Shown one piece after another: positions 1 to 12,519 of a stretch of 64,000 nt of DNA. Position 1 is the stretch's first letter, and every line of letters begins with the position of its first letter. The DNA lies in the NCBI RefSeq assembly GCF_027596085.1, contig NC_072453.1, positions 3,059,448 through 3,123,447 of the forward strand, given 5' to 3'. A model generated the notes under the pieces. The model made no database searches. It saw only the letters and a list, made by a program, of their open reading frames with translations, and was not told where the DNA came from. Source of the DNA: Anoplopoma fimbria. Lineage: Eukaryota > Chordata > Actinopteri > Perciformes > Anoplopomatidae. Both the position numbers and the translations under genes were made by a program.

Positions 1-305
1 TTCAGTGGTTCTTCAAAACAGCTTTAATTTTGTTACTGTTATGCTACATTTTAGCGTGTCACAGATATCTCACTAGTTTTATTACAAAAGTGAAACAAGA
101 CTCTAACACATCATACCTCATAGGAGACGTTTTTGTTGTCGGGTCTCCTAATGATGTCTTTAGAACAACTGACTACATCTTGTAGTTGAAGCTTGTTGAC
201 ACAGTGGCTTAGGTTTTAATGAAGTTGGAGTCTCACAAGCAGCACAGTCCCACCCCTTAAGCAAACTACAGTTACATATGGATACAAGTAGACAGACAAA
301 ACAAT

Positions 306-378
306 ATTACATTACATTACATTACATTATAGTCATTTAGCAGACGCTTTTATCCAAAGCGACTTACAGGAAGTTCAA
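306..378 (-). mobile_element. Truncated retroposon 3' end with (ACATT)n tail
   Basis: Read on the minus strand this is a short 3' segment containing CTTTGGATAAAAGCGTCTGC followed by a (TGTAA)n tail, here seen in reverse as an (ATTAC)n run followed by the core. The same core and tail recur at 16525-16613, 17918-18062 and 43601-43790. A fixed 3' end with variable 5' ends is the mark of target-primed retrotransposition. I recognise the core as a fish LINE/SINE 3' tail, probably shared with an L2-clade LINE; the clade is from memory and unverified. Confidence 0.75.
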
Positions 379-379
379 G

Positions 380-2025
380 CTAAACCTCGATGAACATTTC
401 ACTGGGTGTGTCACATTGTGTGTGTGTGTGTGTGTGAATGTGTGTGAGTGGTAGACAGAGAAAGGTGAAGGAGATTTACTGCCCTAATCAAAAACTGGCG
501 CACGGTTCGAAATTTAGCGTGAATGATGCCATGAAACTGTCCCCACTCTGATGCTGTGATTTATCACACAACATGGGAGTCATAAAAGAACACCAGTTAA
601 GGAAAAAAAAAATAAAAAAATAAAATCAATAACAGGGACAAACTTTCACAAGCTGTCCTGTGTAGTGTAGCCTGCGTGCACGACCATCCACGTTACCCTT
701 CCCAGAAAAGCAAACAAATGTACGTTTGGATATTTTCTTTTTCGCCCTGGATGTTACACAAACCTGTTGCCACTGGGATGATGCATCGCGCCGCCAGCCC
801 TTCATCAATATGGATAATTACACTTTCTGCGAACTCAGTTGCGTTGTAAATATTTTTGCTGGGAATCGGGGTTGTTATTCCCACGGTGGCTCCACGCGGC
901 CCAGGCCTTCCTGAGATGAACCCAACCATATCCCGTGTGTCACTGTGTATCTGTGCTGAGAGGAAGCATGACCAACTGCACTTTGGCACTTCATTAAACA
1001 AATCACTGGAGCGCTTACGCCAGGATCCTGCAGGGACTCTCAGAGAGAGGGAGAGAAGGTGGGTTGTGTAATATTCTTTGTGTCCTCATGGAATATGTCC
1101 TGCCCCATATGTCCTATATTGAAGTCCAGCCTTCAAAGATCCATAAAAGAGAGTCCAAAACTTTTAACGTCATCAGCAGAATTAAGGGACCTACTATTGT
1201 CAAAGAATAAGAGAAAATGACGAGTGCTTTTACTGCTGTTTCACCTTAGAGTCGTACAGTCACTGGCATAAGAAAGAAATTGCCCCATTTTAGAAAACAT
1301 CTTGACACAGAAAGACAGTTGATTAAACAGTAGAGGTGTCCAATAATTTCAGATTGTTCATATTGATTTTGTAATGTTACACGGTAGCATCAATAGCCAA
1401 TTTCAATTACTTGTTGATATTATTAGGCTATTTAAATACATTTAGAAATAGAAAAGAGCCGCCTCTGGGACAAAACAAAACTCAATAGAGTCCAGTCACA
1501 GCGTGCAGGTCAGAGCACAGCCCAAAATAGAACAGGGAATCCTGACGCCTGTATTTAAAGGGGTGGGAAACACCTCCACCCACGTATGTGTCACACTCAC
1601 ACTCGCATACATACACAGACAGAAACAGGAGGCTTGACTATAATAAATGAACTGCCACAGCGGTGCTATTTCAGGTTGGGTCACTGGAATAATACAGGGC
1701 TGGAGGCACAGCTGGGGCGACGATCACATGTTCCCTTGCGTGTGGCGCTGAGCTTGTTTCTGCCTCCTGTAACACTGATACACAGACAGTCAGACAGACA
1801 GGCAGATAGACACTTAACCATTAAATCCTTGTCTGACTGGGTCTAAAATGCTCTCTTTGTACATCACTTTCTCACTCTATTCAGTTTCATCTCAGGGGGT
1901 TTAAGTTGATTGGAATTTGCATTTTTTGTCTGTCACATGTGAAAATAATAATAAAGTGATCTGATGAATGCAAGGTTTCCTGTGTCAGACCTCTAGTAGC
2001 ACTATGGAGCTGTTTATCGAACAGG
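380..2025. other. No gene seen
   Basis: AT-rich sequence with a short GT run (about 418-437), an A-rich stretch near 601-625 and a CA-rich patch near 1585-1620. Open frames here are short, overlap on opposite strands and show no recognisable domain. Confidence 0.6.
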
Positions 2026-2029
2026 GTCC

Positions 2030-2260
2030 CCGGTTTTGTTTGTTTCGTCCACATGCATGATGACACACCTACACGCAGGTAACAAAATACACAATCAATC
2101 CAATGATGCCACACTATACCACTGATCAACTGGTGGCGGTAACACACCAACATGTGCACTGATGCCCCAGCAATTATGGCAAAGAAGAGGACTGCAAGCC
2201 AGAAAACATGGATGTTAACAATGCTGAATTTAAAATACTTTAATTTGAAAGGAAACACAT
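2030..2260 (-). repeat. Possible dispersed fish repeat
   Basis: The stretch contains GGTGGCGGTAACACACC and, further on, a segment ending in AAGAAGAGGA. This resembles a fish interspersed repeat with a GGCGGTAATGCACC-like core followed by an AAGAAG-rich end. The minus-strand open frame across it (149 codons) has no recognisable domain and is probably a by-product. Assignment is from memory and weak. Confidence 0.3.
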
Positions 2261-2264
2261 TTGG

Positions 2265-3145
2265 CACGTTCGAAAAGACCTCATGGACTTTCAACGGAAT
2301 GTGTTGAGTAACACGAGAAGTCCAAGAAAACTCCACAGGGCACTTTTTAAAGTTACAAGCAATTGGATATGAACAGAGGTTTTTTCATTATTGTTCGGCA
2401 CTCTCTAGAATTTAATATTCTTTTATTGTCCAGATTATTATGTAATGCTTCATTTTTGACAGGCTGGTAGTAGGTACGGGTTGCAGTTAGACTACAACGA
2501 CTAATGTTTAGTTCCTCGCAGTTGTTCCCCAATTGTCTTCTTGCAATGCATTGTGGGAAAGTACTCTACATCAACAGCATACTCATATATGCACACTTTT
2601 TAGTTTGCATACTGCCTTTTTTGTTGAGATGGACACAGGTAAACAACAGGTCAGCATCAGCGGCATAGGACTGAAGTCCATATTTGTCTGCAAATATAGT
2701 GACCAGTTTATAAAGTAGAGGAAGATAAGGGATATGTGCACACCATTATGTAGATTAGTGCCAAGTCAAAGGGAAAAAAGCTTGGACCCTGCTCTTTCAT
2801 ACACGCCCCCTCTAAAAATATATATATTTTTTTTTATTTGGTCCGCTTTAATTTGTGCACTATAAACAGACTAAATATAAAAATATACCAAAAGTATCAA
2901 TTTCACTCAGATTCGGACTAGCCAAGCGGACGATGGTTTTGTGAAAGCGCCCTTATGGGACTTTCCTCCCTCATCACATGACTTCTTGTAGCTCAGTCCC
3001 CATACTCTCCTTCCCCCAGCCATATAGATCCACTCTCAACCCCCCCCCCCCAGCCTCTGCCCCTGCACTGCATGCCCACCCAGGTCCTTCCACAGAGGGG
3101 CTTGCACCCCAGTGGAAACAGGCCTGGTCTGGTTACCCACCATGG
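2265..3145. other. No gene seen; C12 and A/T runs
   Basis: Contains an AT/T run near 2813-2836 and a run of 12 C at 3040-3051. No coding signal and no repeat family was recognised. Confidence 0.55.
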
Positions 3146-3149
3146 AGAT

Positions 3150-3230
3150 GATGGATTGACGGCTCACTTACGGGAAAGGCCGGGGCCTTTCAGGTAAACA
3201 AGCGCGGAGCTGTATTAAATATGAAGGAGA
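3150..3230. promoter_or_regulatory. Candidate conserved non-coding element
   Basis: A compact, balanced-composition island next to AT-rich DNA. It holds a forkhead-type AGGTAAACA at about 3190-3198, the sequence AAGCGCGG, and an AT-rich TATTAAATATG. No reading frame fits. Calling it regulatory is inference from motif density only; conservation was not tested. Confidence 0.3.
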
Positions 3231-3479
3231 GAAAGAAAACATGTTCTACCTTTTGGCTCGAGCGAAGGGGGTAAAAGGAGACAGGAATGTGGTTTATGCT
3301 GTATGCATTAAAACCTGAAGCTGACATGCCGCCTTAAAAAAAAAAAGAAATTAGTGCATGTTCTGGAGCCTCACTCAGACCAATTCACATCTCTAGATAA
3401 AGTAAATGTGACTTGGTTATTTGTGTTCTAATTGCTTTTCCAAATTAGCGGATTACATTAAGATCGTATCTGCAACTTG

Positions 3480-4130
3480 TACATTTGACGCAGCGCTTCA
3501 AACTTGAATGCTACCTTTTAAGAAAAGCCCTTGGGTCCTTGATAGTGGTGACATTATTTTTTTCTCTGTCCTGCCTTAATTTTAACCAAGCAATGATCCA
3601 TGGGAAGCCAAATCAACAAGGAAATTGGGCTAAATCTTTGCCCTGCCGAGTGAGGTACAAAAGCCATTTTGCTCATTACCCTGCCACGAGGACCCTTCAC
3701 CAACATTATTCTCCGATTGGTCCTGATGGCAGTAATTTCATCTTCTACCAATCTGATCTTGACAAATTAATTTCTGCTCTATTTTTTTCATGCCAAAAAG
3801 GACCCCTTCAATGCAGCATTGACAAAAACTGAGACGGACAAAATGAGATGATTTAAGTGCAAATGATGATTGACCAAAGCTCCCACCGCCTGCCTCTACC
3901 AAGACAGGAAAGTCTACGTTACCTAAAGAAAGACTGCTGTAAAGTTTTAGCCATATAAATAAGAGGAAATTAATTAAATGCAGGGCGGGCGGTTTGGCGC
4001 CATGGAAAGAATACACAATTTAGAGTCTCGCGCCAAGGAGCCAAATGGACAAAATGAAGGTGATCAGTCATATTTTGCTGCTTTTTGACATTAAGCATAT
4101 GCTTTTTTTTCGAAGAGGTCAGCTAAGCAA
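3480..4130. promoter_or_regulatory. Candidate conserved non-coding block with E2F-like and homeodomain-like sites
   Basis: About 650 bases of non-repetitive sequence with motif-rich patches. These include CCGATTGGTC (CCAAT/NF-Y type, about 3713-3722), GAAATTAATTAAATG (homeodomain-like, about 3966-3980), GGTTTGGCGCC (E2F-like, about 3990-4000) and CTCGCGCC. A 115-codon plus-strand frame spans 3485-3832, but it opens with TTG and has no family resemblance, so I do not call a gene. The regulatory role is inference. Confidence 0.35.
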
Positions 4131-4134
4131 TTTA

Positions 4135-4555
4135 GACAAATTGGGCAAAATTGCAAAGGTAAACATAGGGAGAGGTCTCGTAATGTTTCTTTCACTCTCT
4201 TTTTCTTTCCCTCAGTCTCATTCTCAGACACTATTTTGTTTAGTAAATCCCTTACCTGAATTTTCTGTGACGGTAACAGTGAGACAAAACGACTCCGTCA
4301 GGCTATCAGGGGCAGGAGTGTGTTATGGTGTTTGACTGCATCACCAGCCACCAAGCCAACTCAGTCTACACTTCTTTGCTCTAGAAAATGCTTATGCAGC
4401 TACTGAAACTACACTGTAGTATATTTACTGCACTATAAATGTAGGCATCAATCTTCATGGTTCAGTTTCTAGGTGATTAAGTTTCTTGCTTTGGGGCAGT
4501 TGGACAGGATACATGATAATTGACCTGTCATTTGCAGGACGGTCAGTTTATAGTA
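4135..4555. other. No gene seen
   Basis: Unique-looking AT-rich sequence. The 96-codon frame over 4045-4335 shows no domain. Confidence 0.55.
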
Positions 4556-4559
4556 TTCC

Positions 4560-4870
4560 ACGCCTTTTTCCAGTGTAAAACAGGCGGCTACCTACGGTTC
4601 TGAAAAGGGAAGCCAAAACAAAGTGCCTTAAACTTGTATCGCTAATAATAGCCAACAGGGGCGACTCCTCTGATTGTCTATAAGAAGATGATCCTACTTC
4701 TCAATAGATTTATTACCATTGCAAACATGAGATAATGGTCTCAATTGCTGGTTTCAAGTCTTCTTCAATACAGCATGATGTTCATTTCGTAAATTCTGGT
4801 CCCATTTAAAGCAGGGGCAGGGTATGCTTTAGGACATGGCTACCTTGTGATTTACTGGTCACTACTACGG
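4560..4870 (+). repeat. Dispersed repeat family A, copy 1
   Basis: Shares long near-identical stretches with 54000-54320 in the same orientation. Examples are AAGTCTTCTTCAATACAGCA, a TGGTCTCAAT...TAGT/TGGTTT block, and a GGTCC(C/T)ATTTA block, followed by GGGGTATACTTTAGG-like sequence. Upstream parts (GGCGACTCCTCTGATTG here, GTGACTCTTCTGGTTG there) also align. I recognise it as a repeat common in spiny-rayed fishes. The element class is unknown, and terminal repeats were not resolved. Confidence 0.75.
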
Positions 4871-5239
4871 CGTTGTCCAGTATGGGAGTTGTCAGATTGT
4901 TTTAAGTTCATTGTAACATTTTGGATGACCCAAAAAAAATGTATTCTGCATTTAATTGTACTTGGCTCCATCCTCAAATGTCGTTTATGGTTCCCTGAAA
5001 CCAAAATGGCAATGGCCGAAATGCTGAACTCGAAGCTCCGTAACCTAATTTTGGGAACTTTATGATACGCTTTGTTATATTTAAGAGCTGTAATGAAATC
5101 CACTAGTGTTGTAGAACAGGGTGAAGGAAGAAGTTCCTCATGCTTGCATTGATCCATGCAACTGGTAAATAGTTTGAGGGGCTTTTTAATTGATGTGATT
5201 ATATTCATCACCCAGGTCAGGCTGGTTTCATCCAAAATT

Positions 5240-5640
5240 CGTAGCTATATCTACAAAAAGCAATGAGTCTGAATTCGTAGATATACCAGAAAATTATTTT
5301 CTATGGAATCCACGTAATATATATAGTATATAGACCGCAAAAGTACACGGTGGGTGGGATTAGCGCTGGATGGGTCCTACAAATAGCGATCCTTCAGCCA
5401 GGAGACCGCTGTTTGTTCCCCATGTGAAACGAGAAGTCATCGTTAATTCACCTAACATACATACTTTAGTAATGGCCCTTCCGTAGTTATTTTAACCAAA
5501 ACGACAATCTTTTCCTAAACTCAATTTTGTAGTTTTTCTGCCAAAACCTCATTTAGGTGTTTCCTGTCAAGGCAGAAGTTTATTTTGAAAATAACTGTAC
5601 ACATGTAACAACCGCAAATCTACACGTTTTGGTGGCTTTT
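5240..5640 (+). repeat. Dispersed repeat family B, copy 1
   Basis: Carries GGGATTAGCGCTGGATGGGT, GGAGACCGCTGTTTG, CATGTGAAAC and GAAGTTTATTTTGAAAATA, which I recognise together as one percomorph interspersed repeat. Copies related by the CATGTGAAAC/GTTTCACATG core lie at 29985-30140 (same orientation) and at 21990-22330 and 34980-35420 (opposite). No protein is encoded. Confidence 0.55.
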
Positions 5641-5644
5641 GTAA

Positions 5645-6535
5645 GAAAAAGTACGGAGTATTAGGAGTAACTTTTCTTAACATACAATACGACTTGTATG
5701 AGGAAACGTTGCCCACAGCTTACACAGATTAACAACAGAAACAGTTTTATTTATCCATTGATACATTATTTTTGCATAATAATATGGTGAATCTTATGCG
5801 AATGTGCTTGTTGCTGGTGAAATTCAGCGCCCCCATATGTTGTCCATCAATCCTGTCAAAATATAGAATTTGCGATGTGCTGCTGTGATGTGATCTTGAA
5901 TTCAAATGCTTTTCCCCTGGGTCTCTTACAAGTGGCTGCAGGGTCAGCCTCTGTGCACGGCTCTGGGGTCGACTTGTCAGACGAGACCCAGCCAGAGCCT
6001 TTCAGCACCACGTTTCCATATGGTACAATAATGGCAAGACGAAACCCTTTGCTAACACCTTTTCGGGTCTAGACGTGCGTGCAAGGTGCTGAAAAGCGAG
6101 AGTGGACTGCAAGGTGATTGGTCGTACTGACCACGGACATGAGGTTTACACAGGGAGGGTAACTAATATCGGTTGCTAAGACACTGAGAGGAAACCTGCT
6201 GCAGCTTTCCTATTCTTTCACTAGTCTTTCTTCTTCTTTTTTTTCTCCCCTTTTGGAGCCCGCTGGAATCCCTCGGTCAGTCTTCACTTCCTTTTGACAG
6301 TTTCAATGAGTCAACGGTTCAAATTTGACAGGTTTCTTATGCCACCTTATTAGCTTCAAGTATCATTAAAATGATGATTGTTGCCACACGTTTAGTAAGA
6401 CAGAGAGTGTGTAGGAGTAAAACATTAACTGTCCCTTTTTAGTGCGGAGCCCTTGACTCTGTTCAGTTTTTTGTCATCTATTTATCTAATGACTACTTCA
6501 CAGTTTAGACAGTGAGCTAGATTCGGTCCACTCCT
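5645..6535. other. No gene seen
   Basis: AT-rich, with a T-rich stretch near 6218-6252. A GC-richer patch at 5930-6120 has no convincing exon structure. Confidence 0.5.
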
Positions 6536-6589
6536 GTATGCCTAAAAAAGCATGGTGCTGCCATAACCCTAATCACCTAATTGCCCTGC

Positions 6590-6765
6590 CCTGCCTCATT
6601 AGAAAACAAGCCTAACTGGAAAATCACCTTAAGTGGCCTAAATTAATGAGACCTTCACATTGGATGCTGAGTCATCCGAGGCCTGAGTCAGGGCGACGTC
6701 ACCACAGGGGAAACGGCTGCTCCATAAACTGTCAGTGAGCATTTGGGCAGCAGTGGAGAGGCTGA
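6590..6765. promoter_or_regulatory. Candidate conserved non-coding element
   Basis: Contains CACCTTAAGTGGCC (NKX2-like AAGTG), CTAAATTAATGAG (homeodomain-like), GCTGAGTCATCC (AP-1/MAF-like TGAGTCA) and GGCGACGTCACC (CREB-like ACGTCA) within about 150 bases. The motif cluster is visible in the sequence; enhancer activity is inference. Confidence 0.35.
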
Positions 6766-6784
6766 CGCTGACCTTCTGACCATC

Positions 6785-8585
6785 ATTGCACATGCCACAC
6801 TGTTTGATATGTTTGATTGTCGTGAGTCGTCATGTATTGTTACTCTACGTTGTGGTCACAATAGCTTGTTCGCACCAGAAAGTGACACACTGTTGGCATG
6901 CTATTGAGTGCTGCAGGAATGACGGATCTTGTAGGCCAACCTGGAAGTTAACATTGCATTGGTTCCCTAGACAAAAAGCCAATGGGATTATTCCATCTGA
7001 ATTTGGATCATTGGAGAAAAATAATCACAATGCAAACAAACACTTGTGATAGTTTCAGGTTTTGTTCAGCAAGGTAATCTTCACAAATCAATACCACCTT
7101 CATGATTTATGAAGCGTGAATGTGATCGGCAGAAGTAAAAAGCTAATGCTAGGCTATTAACAAACTACACCACGGTCTCATGAGCACTGGTATACACAAC
7201 GGGGCTGTGAAGGTGGAGTAGTTGGCGTGATGACATTTTGTAGTCTTATTTAACCACTTCTTAGCAACCTTTTTTTATCTCTAAAAGTTTGCATATCTTA
7301 AACTTGTGTTAACCAGACCTTGTTTCAGAAATCTAAACAAAAATGAATTAAAAAAACAAAAACACAATGACTTTGAGACAAGGAAACCGGAAGTGCAAAA
7401 ATGCTGACTCATTCCCAAAACCCGGCGCTATTTAGCAGGTAAAAATTTCCCAAACACAATGTTGACTAAGGGTTTCACAGAATAACCACCTTTTAAAACC
7501 GCTAGTCAAGAAATTGCATCGTTGTGGAATAAGCGGTCCCCCACCCCCCCTCATTTGTAAACCGCCTCTCAGAGCCTAGATGTGGGTCCCGCCTACATTA
7601 GTTAACCCTTTTTGATGTGAATTGATCATAATTGTGTGAAAAAGTATATGATATCTCCCTTTTTATGAATCGACTAGTCAACTACTTTTGGGGAGTAGGG
7701 GGGATTTAATTTGTCCATTTGAATGACTCTATTTGAAGATAATATTTTCTTGTTCTTATGATGGTGTGGCCTGGCGTTAAGGGTATCTGGAGCATATTGG
7801 AAGAATGATTGTGTTGTCTGTTTTAATGCAATGTTATAATGTAGTAGTAACAAACCTGAACCTGATGAGTAACAAATCATCAAGAACACGCCACAAGTTG
7901 TGATTGAACTTGACATTGAATGCTGTTGACATAGGCAAGATGACTGCAGTGATGACCCCATTATTTTACAGCCACTGAGCTTCACAGACCTCATAACTCA
8001 CCAGCTCGTAGTGTGATGACTTCATTATGTCCGCTCCCATGGTGCTGCATTCCTACCTGTTGCCCTCTGACCTCCGACATGCTGTGTGGACGGTAGGCAT
8101 GTGTCTCTAGAGCAGAGGAGACGCACATATTGTGGGTTAAAACAAGCTGTAAAATATCAACACTGTCGAGATCGTTCTGGGATAACTGAGTTAGAGGAGG
8201 GTTGGTGTTGCTGGTTGTAACTTTCAGTTTCAATGGAGTTTCATCTTTTATGCCTCCTCATCGACCTAATCTATCAATCTAGTGTCTGCTTTAGTCCTTT
8301 CTTTCACTTGTCTCCAGCTGTCGGTCTGCTTCCCCGCTCTTCTGTGTTAATAGACTGATTTTACAGAAGACATATCGCAAGTTGACACAGATGGACATTT
8401 AATTTATGCATGTATGCACTCCTGTTGACATGCAGCCCAGTGTATCCTTGGAGGCCAGTGATGCCTGTAGAGGTATGGGATGACGAGAAAATTTAGATAA
8501 TGTCGTAATTCTTTCCATTACAACAAATGCAAACAAATGCTAAATGGGCTGGTTGATTATTAAGTACAGCAACAAATAGAAGACC
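6785..8585. other. No gene seen
   Basis: Mostly AT-rich. Minus-strand frames at 7674-7994 and 7991-8233 have no recognisable domain. A short C-rich run lies near 7540-7551. Confidence 0.5.
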
Positions 8586-8589
8586 TGTC

Positions 8590-9170
8590 TTTTACCTCTT
8601 TTTGGAAAATACGCTTGTTGGCGCTCTTGCTAAGGGTTAGATGAGAAGATCGATTGAACACTTGTGTTTATGGGTTAAGTACAGAGCTGTAGCCAGGAAG
8701 CAATTAGCCTCGCCTAGCATAAAATGTAGAAGCAGGGAGAAACGGGCTCTTTTCAAAGCTCAAAATCTCTACCATCACCTCATCTATCACAAGATACAAC
8801 CTGTTGTTTTTGTGATTTAATCTGTACACATAGAGAAATTGAAATGCCACAAGTTGTGATGTTACAAGTCTTGGAAGCAGGTAACTTCCTGTAGAACCAC
8901 ATGTTGCCATTTTTACGTTTGTTTCTGTACAGAATAATTTAAAAAAAAGTTAATATAATTATTACTAAGCTGTAGAGTCGCTGGTAGGTGTATTTTCTTA
9001 GCTTTACACAGAGCCAGGCTAGTTGAGTCCCCTGCATTTCAGTTTGTATGCTAAGCTAAGCTAACTGCCTCATGTATCCTCTCCATACTAAGCACACAAA
9101 CTGTAGAGTGGTATCAATCTTCTCATCTAACAAGGAAGCAAATCACACATTTACCAAAATATCCAACTTC
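8590..9170. mobile_element. Fold-back (inverted-arm) repeat, copy 1
   Basis: The left half contains AAATACGCTTGTTGGCG and GTTAGATGAGAAGATCGAT. The right half carries the inverted counterparts ATCAATCTTCTCATCTAAC and CAGAGCCAGGCTAG with TATGCTAAGCTAAGCTAAC. Opposed halves about 0.3 kb apart make this a palindromic element of the type recurring in percomorph genomes (core TTAGCTTAGCATAAAGACTG). Related copies lie at 23640-23865, 31830-32095 and 48461-49886. No transposase is present in this copy. Confidence 0.65.
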
Positions 9171-9174
9171 GCCT

Positions 9175-12100
9175 TGAAAATTTGTAGTTTTAACAAACTG
9201 TGAAAAATCTTAACTGATTCAGCTTTACTGTAAGATTGTAGAGTGCAGTTATGCATGCAGTGTTAAAGTGTAAGAGAGCTGCATCTGAAAAGATTTAGAG
9301 GAAACAGTCATTTTGAAAGGTTACTCAGTGCTTTAGTGAACAGTTGACTTCGGGTTTATCAGTCGGTTGTGCCCTACAGCAGTACAACCATCTGTCTCTC
9401 ATCTTCTGAAAGTATTTACCATTAACTTCCTCTCTGCCCGCCATCCCTCTGTGGGAGACGGAGGTGTTGATAGTCGAGAAATTATGGTTCTACGGAGTCC
9501 TTATTCTGGTGAACTCATCACTCCAACCTCAGTCCTCAGCCTCGGGTGATGGAACTGCAGCCAGGCCGTATGGTGGATTGAGTTATAGTGTGTATTGAAG
9601 GTAGAGATGCTCAGCAGCTGCGGGAACGAAATTGTAGAGGAAGGAGCTAACAATGTAAAGCTTTTTATCATGCAATTGTAGTAAAACTAATTGTGGATAT
9701 CATCCATAGGAGTCCATCACACACCCATGCATCGAACACCGCCACCATGAATTGTATCCATTTACTGGAACATTTCACTCACTTACTTTGAACTGAATCT
9801 TAACACTTTCACAATTTATTTTAATTTTTTATTCACCCATTTGCAAAAACTTATCAAGATGTTCATTTAACAGGGTACCTGCTGTAAATATTTTGGCGTG
9901 GTTGCATTTTTTTCTGGTTGGTGAAAAAGCACTTGGTCTCATGATATTGATCTGTTTATTTTTTTAACTGCTTACTTTTTTCCCCAATGGGGCACAATGA
10001 GAGGCAGTGGAATTCCTCAAGGGATTTCATACTAAATCAGTGTCCAAAATACATTTCTGTTATGTTTACCTTTACTTACTTTTCTATAATTGTTTAGTTT
10101 CAAAATACTTTTTCCTAGGTTTTCAGAAATCTGATATTGGTTCATTTTAAATGTGCAATGTGGCCTGAATTTTAGTTCAAAACATAAGAAATATACTTAC
10201 ATTATCAACAAAATGTGAAGAGGTCAGTTATTACAGGTCTGCCTTTTGTGTTACAGAGGTATCTACTGTAATAAGCATTCTAACTAGCCCCAACTCATTC
10301 TTGTAATACCAATTGGACCTCAAGGAGGTGATAGTGAGTCACTGTAGAGTCCAGTCTGCCCTCAGTCCTGCGAAGAAGGAAATACAGCTGTCACGAGTGC
10401 TTCTCAATAGTCTGTGTATTTTGATCGGACAGTAACCTCCGGTTTTGCAGAGTGAATGCAATGGGGAAGCGTCTTAAACTTGTTGCATAATTAAGTCAGA
10501 TTGTATGGAAGTCGAGAACGAGAAAAAGACTTGCACCCTTGCCTGGTCCTCCACGACACCAGGAAGCTGCCTCTCTAGGTCTTCAAAGTGCAGCAGCTCC
10601 AGGAGATGCACCCCTAGTTAGCATTTAGATCAATTTAGCCATTGCAATCTAGCATTTTTTGCTGTTATTTAGTAGTTGGCTTTTTCTTTCTTTCTTTTTT
10701 TTATAACTAATGATTTGCAAATATGAAGTCATGTTTGCATGAGTAGATCCTTAACTGCCAGTACTGTATATGGCGAACAGTGTGTGGTACCAGAGCTGTG
10801 AATATGGCTGGTGAAATGTGTACAGCCAGTCCTCTTGCAGTCCTCACAGATTGATCAATTGTGACTACGTATGACGCCACCTCCACCTCTCTCTCAAAGT
10901 CCTCCCCATATCTACTTTCCTGACTCCAGCCAGTGTCTCCATCACTGCCCGTCCAGACAGACAAAAGCTATTCAAATATCCCATGTTTGATTTGGGTCAG
11001 GGCCTCCCATAACTAATACCTGTAAGCCCTATAATATGGTAATTTGTAGCGGCTGGGGTAAGGAACGTGGATTTATCAATAACTGGCCTGACCAGGCTCA
11101 TATTGAGCTCAGATTTGGGTTTTTTGGAGGGAGACGAGGGGCGCGCTGAGGGGTTAGGTTAAACAGAGGTTATTCAATAAGGGGTTGGTTGTTATTTCAA
11201 AAAGGGAACCAGGGGAACGTATAGGCTGTCGGTGAGCAGGCACTGACAGCCTTGTAGACTGACACCCTGTGTCTCTCCCATGGGAATTTTGGGTAGATGA
11301 CATGCATGTGCATACATACATACATGCCATATGAACACATAGATATTCAGTGAAGCACATGCAGGGTTTCTGAAAGTTCTCTTACATGAATTCATTTTGT
11401 ATCACTCCTGCAGGTACTTTAGTCCCAATGTGAATATGTTGTCTTCTTATTATCAAGCTTAAAAGTTAGTTTAAAACACAGACACTTTGAAAGATGCAGA
11501 TTCGTTTTTGATCTGATTTTCATCTGCGTTTAATGTCTCGAAACCCTCAATGAGTTGAGTTTTTGACAGTAAGAAGGCACGTTTGTGGAAAACAAGCTTC
11601 TCTTGGGACAATCACAGCCCAGTTTATGCTGCAAGGGATAGAACAATACATTTCTAAACAGACAGCTGGGGAGGACAATGTGCAGATGAGCTGCTGATTA
11701 TGCACAAAAGTCTCTAAGACTCTTAAGTGAATATAAAGATGTTTCATAATCAGACTTTCACAGAGACTTTTGTTGGGTTATAATAGAGATCTCAGGAGGC
11801 CTACTAAGTTAGTTAGGAGTGACCAGCAGAGGCAGCAGCTACACACTTTGTATCCTCTGGAAATGTAAGATGAGAAGTTGATAAAAAAATATGTCCTAAT
11901 ACTCACATACACACAATATCACATACAATATTTATTTTTTTAAACGCGATCTATAAATTGTAAAAGTGCAAGAATTATTTAATTAGCTAGGCTTTGAACA
12001 TAGAACGTGATTTTTACTGTATACTGTATATCAACTTGACAGTAGACTTTATAAAAAAGCTTCATTTTGTGTTCTCATATGCAAACTGTTTTAGAGGGCC

Positions 12101-12440
12101 TCCAAAGATAAGTATTGCTTAAAAGGGTCTCTATATCCTGACACTTTTAAGGTTTTATTATGAAAAAAATCCCAGGTTGCATAAATTGGTATTATCAACA
12201 TTACTATAACTTATTTAATCTTGTTTTTGTGTTGTTATTTAGGAAACAAAGATAAATTCCAAGATTTTATAGAAACATTTACTTATTTATGAGGAACTGC
12301 CGAAGAAAAAGCTGTACTTATATTAATACAATCTCTGAGGATTTTTAACTAGTGACCATGCGATTCCCTGCATCTTTGTTAATCAATATAGGTTAAAAAA
12401 GTATATTTTCTACTATTTCTAACTGAGCAAATGCATGCCC
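9175..12440. other. No gene seen
   Basis: About 3.3 kb of AT-rich, apparently unique sequence with no coding domain on either strand and no clear repeat. A short (TTTC)n patch lies near 10684-10698. Open frames are below 90 codons and featureless. Confidence 0.55.
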
Positions 12441-12442
12441 CA

Positions 12443-12519
12443 AGACACACACTGACACACACACACGCATACGCACGCACACACACACACAGACACACAC
12501 ACACGGACACACACACACT
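12443..12519. repeat. Imperfect (CA)n microsatellite
   Basis: Interrupted CA repeat with CACG and CAGA variants. The long minus-strand frames over it translate to Val/Cys-rich low-complexity peptides and are not genes. Confidence 0.95.

Noticed and set aside
1887..2336. 149-codon minus-strand frame with a hydrophobic stretch
   Set aside because: It overlaps a probable dispersed repeat and shows no domain or codon pattern of a gene.
3485..3832. 115-codon plus-strand frame with a hydrophobic N-terminal segment resembling a type II membrane anchor
   Set aside because: It begins with TTG, not ATG; the first ATG is well inside. No family resemblance, and the block looks non-coding.
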